Notes: a model not told the origin generated them from the letters alone. A stretch of DNA of 64,000 nucleotides from Chloroflexi bacterium HGW-Chloroflexi-4 (GCA_002840715.1 PHBW01000006.1:166600-230599), one strand, 5' to 3'. Shown: positions 26,357-35,035, counted from the stretch's first letter. A program made the numbers and translations.

Positions 26357-29047
26357 TTAACCCAACTGGGCTTTCAATTTTTCGAAAGATTCTTTGTATT
26401 CGGCCAGTTTGGCGCGTTCTTTTTCAACCACGGCGGCAGGCGCTTTGTTGGCAAAATCGCTGCCCAACAGCCCTTCGAGGCGTTTAATGTGCGAGGTGAC
26501 CACGGCCAGTTCAGCAGATAACCGATCTTTATCCTCGGCTGATTCGGGCACGGGGATGTAAATGGCGCTGCCAGCGGATACGGTGGAAGTCCAACCCTCG
26601 GGGGCTTCTGCCAAATCTTTGAGGATTTCAAGATTGTTGATCTCGAACATCCCCAACGCGGCAATAATTTCTTTTTCTTGAGAAAAAATGGCGCTACTTT
26701 CCTGATTCACAATCTTGCCGGGGGTCTTTACATTGGGCTGGATCTTTTTCTCGGCGCGCAGGTTGCGGTTGGCGCGCACGACATCCTGAATGGCTGCGAA
26801 CTGCGCCATCTTGTCTTCTTCCCAACCTTCCACTTTTTCGCCCTGTGGCCACTTGGCCACGATCAGCGCGGATTCCCAATCTGATTTTTGGTCGAAGGGT
26901 TTGAACCCGGTCTTAATGGCAGCTTTCTTGAGCGCCTGCCAGAGTTCTTCTGTTACGAACGGGGTAAAGGGGTGCAGCAAGCGCAGAGAAGCATCCATCA
27001 CACGCACAAGGGTATTGGCGGTGTAATATGCGCGGTCACCACCAGCGGCAAGCTGTGTCTTGGCAATTTCGAGATACCAGTCAGCAAAATCACCCCAGAA
27101 AAATTCATAAATCTGACGGCCTGCCTCACCATATTGGTAATTTTCAAACAAACGTTCAGAGTCGTTCAAAAGTGTTTTCAAGCGTGCCCAGATCCATGAA
27201 TCTGCCAGAGTCCATTCAGGTTTGGCTTGAGCGGATTGGGGGGCTTTTTCGAGGTTGCTGATCACGAAGCGGCAGGCATTCCAAATTTTGTTGGCGAAGT
27301 TACGGTTAGCTTCCACCTTCTTGAGACTCAGATTGGTGTCGTTGCCGGGGGTGGAACCCACCAGCAGGGTGAAGCGCAGCGCATCCGTGCCGAAGTCATC
27401 CATGACCACCAGCGGATCAACCACATTACCTTTGGTCTTGCTCATCTTCTGACCTTTTTCATCCAGGATCAGCCCATGCAGGTAAATGGTATGGAAGGGT
27501 TCGACATCGGTGAATTCGAGGCCGAACATCATCATGCGCGCCACCCAGAAGAAGAGGATGTCGGCGCCAGTTTCCATCACCGAGGTGGGATAGAAGTATT
27601 TCAGTTCGGGAGTCTGTTCAGGCCAGCCAAGTGTTGAGAAGGGCCACAAACCGGATGAGAACCAGGTATCCAGCACGTCTTCATCCTGGCGGATGTTGTG
27701 GCTGTGGCACTTGGCACATTCGGTCGGGTCTTCTCGCGAGACATTCACCGCGTTACAGTCATCGCAGTACCACACGGGGATGCGATGCCCCCACCATAAC
27801 TGGCGGCTGATGCACCAGTCGCGGATGTTCTCAAGCCAGTTGAAATAAACCTTGGTGAAGCGCTCGGGTACGATTTTGGTGCGGCCTTCTTTGACGGAAG
27901 CCAAAGCCCGGTCAGCCAGGGGCTGAATCTTGACAAACCACTGGGTGGAGATCATGGGTTCCACGATCTCGCCGCCGCGTTGTGAACGCGGCACATTGAG
28001 AGTGTATGGCTGTTCTTTGATCACCAGGTCCACGGCGCGCATGTCTTCCCAAAGTTTCTTACGGCACTCAAAACGGTCCAGACCCGCATATTGGGCGCCG
28101 TTCTCGTTGATGCTGGCATCCTTGTTGAGAATGTTGATCATCTCAAGGTTGTGGGTCTGACCGATGGTGTAGTCGTTGGGGTCGTGGGCAGGGGTGATCT
28201 TGAGCGCACCGGTGCCGAAGGCGCGGTCTACATATTCATCCGCGATCACGGGGATGCGTCTGCCTAAAACCGGCACCAGAACATCTTTACCGATGAACTT
28301 CTGGTAGCGTTCATCCTCGGGGTGGACGGCCACGGCAGTATCGCCCAGAATGGTCTCGGGGCGGGTGGTGGCCACGGGAATGTATTCACCTGGAAGATCT
28401 GCCAGCATGTATTTGAAATAGTACAAGAAGCCGGGTTCTTCGGAGTACTCCACTTCAAGGTCCGAGACAGCGGTGCGCAGCGAAGGGGACCAGTTGATCA
28501 TGCGCGGTCCGCGGTAGATGAGGCCTTTTTCAAACAGGCGCACAAAAGCTTCACGCACGGCCTTGGAAAGTCCGTCGTCCATGGTGAAACGTTCCTTCTC
28601 CCAGTCGCAGGAGGCGCCCAGGCGGCGGATCTGATGCGTGATGCGGCCACCATAAGTTGTCTTCCATTCCCAAACATGTTCAAGGAAAGCTTCTCGTCCC
28701 AGGTCGTCGCGTTTGATGCCTTGTTTGGCAAGCATCTTTTCCACCAGCATCTGGGTGGCGATGCCAGCGTGATCCGTGCCGGGTACCCACAAGGTGGGAA
28801 TGCCCTTCATGCGGTGGTAGCGGATCATCAGGTCTTCCATGGAAACGAACATGGCGTGGCCGGTATGCAATTCGCCGGTGACGTTGGGCGGCGGGATGGA
28901 GATGACGAAGGGTTTACGACTCGGGTCAAACTCTGGGCTGCGCGGATCGTTCTGGGCTTTGAAATAGCCGTTCTCCTCCCAGAATATGTAGAGCCGTTGT
29001 TCGGTTGATTTAAAATCGTATGCCTTGGCTAATGTTTCTTCTATCAT
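26357..29047 (-). CDS. valS: Valyl-tRNA synthetase
   Basis: A class I synthetase of 896 residues that charges tRNA-Val in the cytoplasm. The ATP-binding signature is PPPNVTGELHTGHAM (HIGH equivalent HTGH) near residue 42, and the second is GQKMSKTKGN (KMSKS equivalent) near residue 530. The editing domain region AVATTRPETILGDTAVAV-like is seen as VATTRPETILGDTAVAVHP. A zinc-type Cys cluster CDDCNAV ... CAKCHSH is present, and a C-terminal coiled coil ends the protein. The frame opens at 29104, but a perfect AGGAGG site sits before the ATG at 29047. Expression is controlled by the T-box leader upstream. Confidence 0.97.
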   Translation of the reverse strand: MIEETLAKAYDFKSTEQRLYIFWEENGYFKAQNDPRSPEFDPSRKPFVISIPPPNVTGELHTGHAMFVSMEDLMIRYHRMKGIPTLWVPGTDHAGIATQMLVEKMLAKQGIKRDDLGREAFLEHVWEWKTTYGGRITHQIRRLGASCDWEKERFTMDDGLSKAVREAFVRLFEKGLIYRGPRMINWSPSLRTAVSDLEVEYSEEPGFLYYFKYMLADLPGEYIPVATTRPETILGDTAVAVHPEDERYQKFIGKDVLVPVLGRRIPVIADEYVDRAFGTGALKITPAHDPNDYTIGQTHNLEMINILNKDASINENGAQYAGLDRFECRKKLWEDMRAVDLVIKEQPYTLNVPRSQRGGEIVEPMISTQWFVKIQPLADRALASVKEGRTKIVPERFTKVYFNWLENIRDWCISRQLWWGHRIPVWYCDDCNAVNVSREDPTECAKCHSHNIRQDEDVLDTWFSSGLWPFSTLGWPEQTPELKYFYPTSVMETGADILFFWVARMMMFGLEFTDVEPFHTIYLHGLILDEKGQKMSKTKGNVVDPLVVMDDFGTDALRFTLLVGSTPGNDTNLSLKKVEANRNFANKIWNACRFVISNLEKAPQSAQAKPEWTLADSWIWARLKTLLNDSERLFENYQYGEAGRQIYEFFWGDFADWYLEIAKTQLAAGGDRAYYTANTLVRVMDASLRLLHPFTPFVTEELWQALKKAAIKTGFKPFDQKSDWESALIVAKWPQGEKVEGWEEDKMAQFAAIQDVVRANRNLRAEKKIQPNVKTPGKIVNQESSAIFSQEKEIIAALGMFEINNLEILKDLAEAPEGWTSTVSAGSAIYIPVPESAEDKDRLSAELAVVTSHIKRLEGLLGSDFANKAPAAVVEKERAKLAEYKESFEKLKAQLG

Positions 29048-29189
29048 GCTAGACCTCCTAAAAATCTGTCCACGAAAAACACTAAAATTTTTTAGAAAAT
29101 GCAAAAAAAATTCAAAAGAACATTTTTGATATTTTCATTTTTGCACTTCCCGTTTTTTCTTTATGTGTTTTTCGTGGTTAAAAAGGTTT

Positions 29190-29446
29190 AAATAAAAACC
29201 TTCCATCCACAAGAGGACGAAAGGAAATCTTCCGCGGTACCACCTCGATTCGCCGGGTTACGGCGCACTTGAATTCGCGTTATCGGGCTGCCCGTGCCGG
29301 TCTAATACCCTCAAGTGGGGTTCTTCGGCAATCTCACCAAACGACTTCAACTGTTTTTGCTGTGGAGGCTCGCATCCGGTGGCCTTCCTTCTCTTTCAGC
29401 GTGATGGCAGTCTACTCTTTTTGGCGTTCTCCATATAAAATGGATA
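29190..29446 (-). promoter_or_regulatory. T-box riboswitch (tRNA-Val sensing) in the valS leader
   Basis: On the minus strand the T-box core GAGGTGGTACCGCGG is at 29233-29247. The antiterminator partner region CGTCCTC is downstream, and the competing terminator is CCTTTCGTCC with GGATGGAAGG (29198-29223) followed by TTTTTATTT. Stem I can be traced: CCAAA pairs with TTTGG, an AGAGTAG element sits on the 5' side of the internal loop and ACTG pairs with CAGT above it. Opposite it, GAAGTC places the valine codon GUC (29343-29345) as the specifier. Uncharged tRNA-Val(GAC) should stabilise the antiterminator and allow valS transcription. Confidence 0.93.
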
Positions 29447-29451
29447 GCAGC

Positions 29452-29480
29452 ATTATACAGGTGAGGATGGGTTTAGTCAA
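29452..29480 (-). promoter_or_regulatory. Promoter of the T-box-valS transcript
   Basis: On the minus strand TTGACT (29480-29475) and TATAAT (29457-29452) are separated by 17 nt. The predicted RNA start near 29445 lies just before the first T-box stem. Confidence 0.85.
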
Positions 29481-29509
29481 TGACCACCATCACCAGAAGA
29501 GGACAGCTC

Positions 29510-30133
29510 ATGACAGCACCCAAATGGCTTACCTGGTCGCAGCGTATTCAGGCCATCGCACAAAGCGGATTGCAGTATACCCAGAACCCCTTTGATATCG
29601 AGAGATATCACGAATTGAGCCGCATCGCGGCTGAGATGATGGCCGTCCAGACCGAGGCGGATGCCGGCGAGGTGCTGCGCATCTTCTCCGCACAGGAAGG
29701 CTACGCCACCCCCAAAATTGACGTGCGAGGGGTCGTCTTTCGCAACAAAAAGATTTTGATGGTCAGAGAATTGATGGACGGCGGCAAGTGGACCCTACCC
29801 GGAGGCTGGATTGACATCAACGAACCACCAGGGTATGCCATTGAACGTGAGATGCGTGAGGAGGCAGGCGTAGTTGTCCGCGCGCGAAAACTGCTGGCGG
29901 TTTATGACCGCAACCTGCATGGCCATCCCCCCTATATTTTTCATGCCTATAAACTTTTCTTTTTGTGTGAATTGATTTCTGAAGCCACGCCTGATCCGGT
30001 TGAAACCTCCGAGCCGACCTGGTTTGGCGAGAAGGAAATTCCGGAGCTTTCAGAAGCCCGGGTGACGCTTGAAGAGATCAGCCGCATGTTTGAACATCTG
30101 CGCCAGCCTGACCTGCCCACAGACTTTGATTGA
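29510..30133 (+). CDS. NUDIX hydrolase with N-terminal NUDIX-associated domain
   Basis: About 207 residues. Residues 1-55 (WLTWSQRIQAIAQSGLQYTQ, FDIERYHELSRIAAEMMA) match the helical domain that precedes some ADP-ribose/nucleotide-sugar pyrophosphatases. The Nudix box GGWIDINEPPGYAIEREMRE then EAGV near residue 103 fits GX5EX7REUXEEXGU exactly, so catalysis is likely. Family members hydrolyse nucleoside diphosphate-linked compounds. I chose the ATG at 29510 because AGAGGACAG precedes it; the ATG at 29480 lies inside the opposite-strand -35 element. It is divergent from the valS leader. Confidence 0.87.
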   Translation: MTAPKWLTWSQRIQAIAQSGLQYTQNPFDIERYHELSRIAAEMMAVQTEADAGEVLRIFSAQEGYATPKIDVRGVVFRNKKILMVRELMDGGKWTLPGGWIDINEPPGYAIEREMREEAGVVVRARKLLAVYDRNLHGHPPYIFHAYKLFFLCELISEATPDPVETSEPTWFGEKEIPELSEARVTLEEISRMFEHLRQPDLPTDFD

Positions 30134-30206
30134 TAAGGTTGGATTTTTGGCCTTTATTCAGGTAAACTTGGATGAAGTTTTGTTCCTTTGAGGTTATTTA
30201 GATTTT

Positions 30207-31607
30207 ATGAAAAAAAGTTCACATTTATTGGTTACAGTCTTGGCCCTGGCAATGATCCTCGCAGCCTGCAAGCCCGGGACTTCCAATTTTCAAGGGACGG
30301 TTACCGCCACACCGAAAATAATTCAATCGAGCGTTGATCAAACCCCCACCACTACCAAAATGCCCGAGATCAATATGGATCCCAAAGACCTGTCTGGCGT
30401 GCAGATCACTTATTTGCATCCCTGGGCTGGCGAGTCAGGCCGCATCATGAATCTGTTGGTGGACGAGTTCAATCAATCCAACGAATGGGGGATTAACGTA
30501 TTGATCGAGCAGCCGGGCTCAACCAGCCTTGCCATTCAGCAGCTTCGGTCAGTCGAAATCGGGACAGTGAGCCTGGCCGTTTTACCGGCTTACGAGCTGG
30601 TTTATCAAGACCAGACTCTCAATGAAGTGGTTGACCTTAATCCATTTGCAGCTTCAAGTAAAGTTGGCTTCAGCAAAGATGAGCGGGCTGATTTTCATCC
30701 CGTCTTTTGGAATGAAAATCTGGTGGATGGAAAGCTGTACGGCATCCCTGCGGAGGCATCCGCGGCGCTTATGTTTTATAACGCTACCTGGGCTGAAGAA
30801 CTGGGTTTTGCGAGTTTACCCAAAACATCCACGGCGTTCAGGCTGCAAACCTGTGCTGCCAATGCCATCTTTCGCAAAGATACAGATCGATTTAACGACG
30901 GCTTGGGAGGATGGATTATCAGTTCGGATGCAGATACGCTTTTTAGTTGGTTGAGCGTTTTTGGCGCCATTAAACCAGTTGTTCCGATTGAAAAATTTAA
31001 TATTGACAGTGCTAAAAAAACGTTTGAGTACCTGTTTAATTTGCAGGCAAGTTCCTGTGCCTGGTCCGGGCGCATCCCTGAACCATATGACTATTTTGCC
31101 AACCGGCAGGCATTGATTTACAGCGGGTACTCCCAAGATATCCTTCTTCAATCCGCAGCGTTTATGCGCAGCGGCATTGAGGATGTATGGCAGGTCATGG
31201 CTTATCCCGGTGGTGATGACACGGCAGTGCTGACCAGAGGCCTAGCCTACGGCATATTCAAATCAGATGCAAAAACAGAACTGGCTTCCTGGCTGTTCAT
31301 CCGCTGGCTGTCACAACCGGTCAACCAGGCTCGTATGCTGCAAGTAACAGGCGCGCTGCCGTTGGGCGAAGAGGTCATGGCTTATATGAGTAGCTTTGAA
31401 GAGAACTATCCGCAGTGGAAGGATTCGCTTTCTTTGCTGTCGAACGCCAAAATGATAACCGCCCAGGCTAATCTGGGGATCATCCGCATGGTGCTGGGGG
31501 ACGCCGGAACATTCCTGTTTAAACCTGAATTTACTGCTGAAGGGATTCCAGATTTGTTATATCAATTGGACCAGACTATCAAAGAACTTGCGAACCGAAC
31601 CCCATGA
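30207..31607 (+). CDS. Extracellular solute-binding lipoprotein (family 1 type)
   Basis: A 466-residue exported lipoprotein. The signal peptide (MKKSSHLLVTVLALAMILAA) ends in a lipobox with the acylated Cys in AACKPG. A Thr/Pro-rich linker is followed by the solute-binding fold: ITYLHPWAGESGRIMNLLVD, LAVLPAYELVYQDQTLNEVV, GIPAEASAALMFYNATWAEE and a C-terminal helix-rich lobe. It resembles sugar-binding proteins of ABC importers, but no permease or ATPase gene is adjacent. Its last codons overlap the RNase H start by 4 nt. The ligand is unknown. Confidence 0.9.
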   Translation: MKKSSHLLVTVLALAMILAACKPGTSNFQGTVTATPKIIQSSVDQTPTTTKMPEINMDPKDLSGVQITYLHPWAGESGRIMNLLVDEFNQSNEWGINVLIEQPGSTSLAIQQLRSVEIGTVSLAVLPAYELVYQDQTLNEVVDLNPFAASSKVGFSKDERADFHPVFWNENLVDGKLYGIPAEASAALMFYNATWAEELGFASLPKTSTAFRLQTCAANAIFRKDTDRFNDGLGGWIISSDADTLFSWLSVFGAIKPVVPIEKFNIDSAKKTFEYLFNLQASSCAWSGRIPEPYDYFANRQALIYSGYSQDILLQSAAFMRSGIEDVWQVMAYPGGDDTAVLTRGLAYGIFKSDAKTELASWLFIRWLSQPVNQARMLQVTGALPLGEEVMAYMSSFEENYPQWKDSLSLLSNAKMITAQANLGIIRMVLGDAGTFLFKPEFTAEGIPDLLYQLDQTIKELANRTP

Positions 31608-32035
31608 GAAAGCCGATTGTGACGATCTATACTGACGGCGGCTGCGACCCTAATCCTGGCCGTGGAGGGTGGGCGGCGGTGATCCAGATCGACGGCAAAA
31701 CCACCGAACTTTCGGGCTGCGAGGCGCAGAGTACCAACAACCGCATGGAACTGACCGCAGCGATCCAGGGCTTGAAATCGATCAAGGAACCCTCCACGGT
31801 GACCCTTTACACCGATTCAACCTATCTGCAAAAAGGCATCACCGAGTGGATGCCCGGCTGGTTGCGCAAGAACTGGCGCGGCAGCAACGGTCCTGTGTTA
31901 AATGTGGACCTGTGGAAGGAACTGCTTGACGCTGAGAAGCCGCATGAGGTCACATGGAAGTGGGTCAAAGGGCATTCAACCAATCGCTTCAATGACAGGG
32001 CAGACGCGCTGGTGCATCAGGCGAGAAATAAATAG
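31604..32035 (+). CDS. rnhA: Ribonuclease HI
   Basis: A 143-residue enzyme that cuts the RNA strand of RNA-DNA hybrids. All four acidic active-site residues are visible: Asp in IYTDGGCDPNPG, Glu in NRMELTAAIQ, Asp in TLYTDSTYLQKG and Asp in RFNDRADALV. The segment WMPGWLRKNWRGSNG forms the substrate-handle region. Length is normal. The ATG overlaps the stop of the lipoprotein gene, so the two are coupled although functionally unrelated. A bidirectional terminator follows. Confidence 0.95.
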   Translation: MRKPIVTIYTDGGCDPNPGRGGWAAVIQIDGKTTELSGCEAQSTNNRMELTAAIQGLKSIKEPSTVTLYTDSTYLQKGITEWMPGWLRKNWRGSNGPVLNVDLWKELLDAEKPHEVTWKWVKGHSTNRFNDRADALVHQARNK

Positions 32036-32049
32036 CAAAAACAAATGTA

Positions 32050-32082
32050 AATCCCCGATTTCTGTCATAAAAATCGGGGACT
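32050..32082. terminator. Bidirectional terminator between rnhA and the antiporter gene
   Basis: AATCCCCGATTT (32050-32061) pairs with AAATCGGGGA (32071-32080). Convergent genes on both sides make use in both directions likely. Confidence 0.85.
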
Positions 32083-32106
32083 TGATCTATGTATACTCTA
32101 CGAAAA

Positions 32107-33573
32107 TCACTCACAGTTATCGCATAAAATTCCAAGCGCCTGATCAAGGGCATCTTTTTCGGTCAGGGCGAGCAGACGGTCACCTGATCTCAGCACTGTA
32201 TTGCCGGTGGGTTGAATATAAGCTCCTGCACGCGAAATTAGGACGATCAGATAACCTGGCGGCAGATTAAGCTCGACAATGGTTTTGCCATCCACTTTTG
32301 AGGGGGTTGTAATTTCAATTTCTTTGAGTTCGCTGGGTATCATCTCACCGGCCACAATTTCAAGCGGCATTTTCTTTTTGGGGGGTTCGCGGCTTTCAAG
32401 ATCCAGCTTTTTGGCGATCCACGGCAGCAAGGTGCCTTGCAGTAAAACTGAGATCACCACCACAAAGAAGACAATATTGAAAATGAGGTCGGCGTGCACG
32501 ATTCCCGCCACCAGCGGATAGGTCGCCAGCACAATGGGAACCGCGCCACGCAAGCCTACCCACGAGATGAACAATTTTTCCCGAATACTGAAATGAAACG
32601 GAGCCAGGGAAATGAAAATAGCTGTGGGTCTTGCCAGGAAAATCAGAATCATAGCCAATCCCAACCCAGGTAGCATGACGGGCAAAAGTCGCGATGGAAA
32701 GACCAGCAGCCCCAGGGTTAAAAACAGGATGATCTGAGAAAACCAGGCGGTGCTGTCAAAGAAGCGCAAGACACTGCGTTTGTGCAGAAAATCTTCCTTG
32801 CCCAGCAGCACCCCCAGCAGATAAACTGACAAAAATCCGCTGCCTTTAAGTAGAGTAGCTGCCCCAAAGGTGAGAAACAATAAACCGATGATCAAAATCT
32901 GGTAAAGACCTTCGTATCCGAGTTTGATTTTGTTGATCAAAAAGAGCGAAATCTTGCTCATGATCCATCCGACAATCACGCCAATCACCAATTGCAGCAG
33001 AAGCAGCCCCACAGCGGCCAGGATTGAGTCACTTTTATTAGTAATGAACGAGATCAGGGTAATGGTAAGCAAAACTGCCATGGGATCGTTGCTGCCGGAT
33101 TCCAATTCAAGCAGGGGTGATAACCGACCTTTGAGATTTATGCCCCGCGAACGTAGAATGGCGAAAACTGCGGCCGCATCCGTGGAGGAGATGATAGCGC
33201 CGACCAGCATGGATTCCATTAAGCTCAATTTGAGGATGAAATAGGTGAATAATCCGAATACCGCCGCCGTCAAAATAACACCGAACGTGGCAAGGCTGAT
33301 ACCTTCCTTCATGACAGACTTAACGGATTTCCAGGGAGTGTCGAGCCCTCCGGAGAAAAGGATGATGGTCAAGGCGATGATACTGATGTTTTGGGTGAGG
33401 TAAGGGTCATCAAAATGGATACCGCCAAAGCCCTCCGACCCGGCAAGCATGCCGAGGGCCAAAAAGAGCAACAAAAGTGGTACTCCAAATCGTTCAGAGA
33501 TTTTGCTAACGATAACACTTAACAAAATCAGAACCGCCACAACAATCAGGATGATTTCAAAAGTGATTGACAT
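32107..33573 (-). CDS. CPA1-type K+/H+ (or Na+/H+) antiporter with RCK C-domain
   Basis: A 488-residue transporter. The N-terminal 390 residues are hydrophobic spans of the monovalent cation:proton antiporter family, with STDAAAVFAILRSRG and the ion-binding Asn-Asp pair in ESGSNDPMAVLLT. A cytoplasmic TrkA_C/RCK-C type domain ends the protein (TTPSKVDGKTIVELNLPPGY, LRSGDRLLALTEKDAL), as in the CvrA/NhaP2 group that exports potassium. RCK-C domains often bind nucleotide ligands such as c-di-AMP. An AAGGAG site precedes the ATG. Its 5' region contains a folded element of unknown type (33625-33790). Confidence 0.92.
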   Translation of the reverse strand: MSITFEIILIVVAVLILLSVIVSKISERFGVPLLLLFLALGMLAGSEGFGGIHFDDPYLTQNISIIALTIILFSGGLDTPWKSVKSVMKEGISLATFGVILTAAVFGLFTYFILKLSLMESMLVGAIISSTDAAAVFAILRSRGINLKGRLSPLLELESGSNDPMAVLLTITLISFITNKSDSILAAVGLLLLQLVIGVIVGWIMSKISLFLINKIKLGYEGLYQILIIGLLFLTFGAATLLKGSGFLSVYLLGVLLGKEDFLHKRSVLRFFDSTAWFSQIILFLTLGLLVFPSRLLPVMLPGLGLAMILIFLARPTAIFISLAPFHFSIREKLFISWVGLRGAVPIVLATYPLVAGIVHADLIFNIVFFVVVISVLLQGTLLPWIAKKLDLESREPPKKKMPLEIVAGEMIPSELKEIEITTPSKVDGKTIVELNLPPGYLIVLISRAGAYIQPTGNTVLRSGDRLLALTEKDALDQALGILCDNCE

Positions 33574-33624
33574 AAAAAGATTATACGTAATAAGGAGAAG
33601 CAGGTCAAAAAATCATAAAAAGCA

Positions 33625-33790
33625 GACCACCCTGATAAGAGAACCCCTCACGCTTTGCTTGTGGGAGCACAGATCGCGACCTTGTTAAGGTGATCTACGG
33701 TAGAGACAACGATAAGGCGTGAACCCCCTGGAGGTATTTATCAGAGCGAAACAGAGACCCCCGAGCCTATTTTGCGAGGGGGGGGAACCC
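33625..33790. other. Structured intergenic element, possible leader RNA or small RNA
   Basis: Several nested complementary segments occur in 224 gene-free bases: CTGATAA (33632-33638) with TTATCAG (33737-33743), TCACGC with GCGTGA, and GATC-GCG-ACCTT closed by AAGGT-GATC around 33672-33695. A C/G-rich hairpin lies at 33757-33785. On the minus strand it would be the 5' leader of the antiporter; on the plus strand it would be an orphan RNA. I cannot match it to a riboswitch or 6S consensus. Confidence 0.45.
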
Positions 33791-33797
33791 CTGAGAT

Positions 33798-34889
33798 TTA
33801 ATAAAATGTAATTTGCCAATGAAATAAAAAACCCACCTTATTAAAGATGGGTTTTCTTGAGGCGACGATGGGATTTGAACCCATGATCAGGGTTTTGCAG
33901 ACCCTTGCCTTGCCACTTGGCCACGTCGCCGTGCGATATTTATCCAGCAAGGCCCCGAGTGATTCTTCATTTTCTATGGTGCTGACCGCGTCGGCAAAGA
34001 TATTGGCTACCGAAACCACTTCAATTTTTGGATGCCCGAGTAACCTGTCGTTCTTGACCGTATCGGTAACGAGCAGTTTTTCAATGGCACTTTTTTCAAG
34101 CGCTGCAAGTCCTTTTTCGCTCATCATGGCGTGGGTAATGCAGGCGTAGATGCGTTTCGCGCCCTGGTCTTTCAGCTTTTCGGCTGCGCTGATCAAAGTG
34201 TTGCAGGTGATCGAGAAATCATCCACGATGAAGACGTTTTTGTCTTTCACATCGCCGAAGATTTCAAGCACCTCGGCATTTTCATCGTTGAACCGGTGCA
34301 CCTTGTCACCGATGGCCAGCGGAGTATTGAGGATGCCTGCATAAAGCCGGACGTTCTTGGCAAAACCTGCATCCGGTGAGAAAACCATCATGTTATCCAA
34401 CTGCATGGATTTAATGTGGGCTGCCAGCACTGGGATGGCCGAAAGGTGATCGACCGGTTTCTTGAAGAAGCCCTGGATCTGCGGGCTGTGCAGGTCCATG
34501 GTGAGGATGCGGTCCACGCCGATCTCCTCGAGGCAGTCGGCACACACCCGGGCACGGATGGAGACGCGCGGTTCATCCTTTTTATCGCCTTTGGCGTAGC
34601 TGAAGTAGGGGATGATGGCCGTAACGGATTTGACGCTGGCGCGTTTGAATGCGTCGATCCAGAAGAGCAGTTCCATGAAGTCATCGTTGGGTGATACCGC
34701 GATGGATTTGACCAGGTAAACGTTCTTGCCTCTGACCTTTTCCTCGATTTTGACGAAGGTGTTGCCTTCAGGGTATTTTCTGGCATAACCCAATCCTTTT
34801 TTGATGTTGAGGTGGGCGCACATTTTATCCACAAAGGCGTCGCTGTCGGTTCCGGCAAACAGTTTGATCGAGGAATTATCAAGGGTCAT
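33798..34889 (-). CDS. prs: Ribose-phosphate pyrophosphokinase, 3' end reading through tRNA-Cys
   Basis: Makes PRPP from ribose 5-phosphate and ATP, feeding histidine, nucleotide and tryptophan synthesis. Family features are PEGNTFVKIEE, IPYFSYAKGDKKDEPRVSIR (flexible loop), VDRILTMDLHSPQIQGFF, FSPDAGFAKNVR and VDDFSITCNTLISAAEKLK (PRPP-binding loop). The usual length ends near residue 318 (LGALLDKY), but no stop occurs there. The frame continues through the tRNA-Cys gene and past a terminator to a TAA at 33798, adding about 45 residues. The start ATG at 34889 is preferred over a GTG at 34928. A lost stop, a frameshift or a base error are the options. Confidence 0.88.
   Translation of the reverse strand: MTLDNSSIKLFAGTDSDAFVDKMCAHLNIKKGLGYARKYPEGNTFVKIEEKVRGKNVYLVKSIAVSPNDDFMELLFWIDAFKRASVKSVTAIIPYFSYAKGDKKDEPRVSIRARVCADCLEEIGVDRILTMDLHSPQIQGFFKKPVDHLSAIPVLAAHIKSMQLDNMMVFSPDAGFAKNVRLYAGILNTPLAIGDKVHRFNDENAEVLEIFGDVKDKNVFIVDDFSITCNTLISAAEKLKDQGAKRIYACITHAMMSEKGLAALEKSAIEKLLVTDTVKNDRLLGHPKIEVVSVANIFADAVSTIENEESLGALLDKYRTATWPSGKARVCKTLIMGSNPIVASRKPIFNKVGFLFHWQITFY
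33826..33853 (-). terminator. Terminator after tRNA-Cys and prs
   Basis: On the minus strand AACCCATCTT (33844-33853) pairs with AAGGTGGGTT (33830-33839), loop TAAT, followed by six T. It lies before the prs stop codon at 33798. Confidence 0.9.
33860..33930 (-). tRNA. tRNA-Cys (GCA)
   Basis: A minus-strand tRNA of 71 nt. The acceptor stem GGCGACG pairs with CGTCGCC, the discriminator is U as usual for tRNA-Cys, and the anticodon stem GGGTC/AACCC region holds the loop with GCA. The T-loop GGTTCAAATCC is canonical. CCA is not encoded. It lies inside the reading frame of prs on the same strand. Confidence 0.95.
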
Positions 34890-34940
34890 GGATAAGTAAT
34901 CCTTTAAGGGAAATTGTTTTATATTCACATCTTACAATGA

Positions 34941-34970
34941 AAAATGCCCTGATGCAAGGAAGGGCATTTT
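34941..34970. terminator. Terminator of the histidine operon
   Basis: AAAATGCCCT (34941-34950) pairs with AGGGCATTTT (34961-34970). It lies between hisD and prs, with T-rich tracts on either side. Confidence 0.88.
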
Positions 34971-35035
34971 TGTATTATTAAGTGGGCACGGCACGCACCC
35001 AAGGGTGAGCCGAGAACGCGACCGTAACCGTAACC

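Noticed and set aside
28322..29008. A 228-residue plus-strand open frame
   Set aside because: It lies wholly antisense to valS, whose motifs are beyond doubt.
33625..33790. 6S RNA or c-di-AMP riboswitch
   Set aside because: Nested stems exist, but I could not match conserved sequence elements of either family; left as an unassigned structured element.
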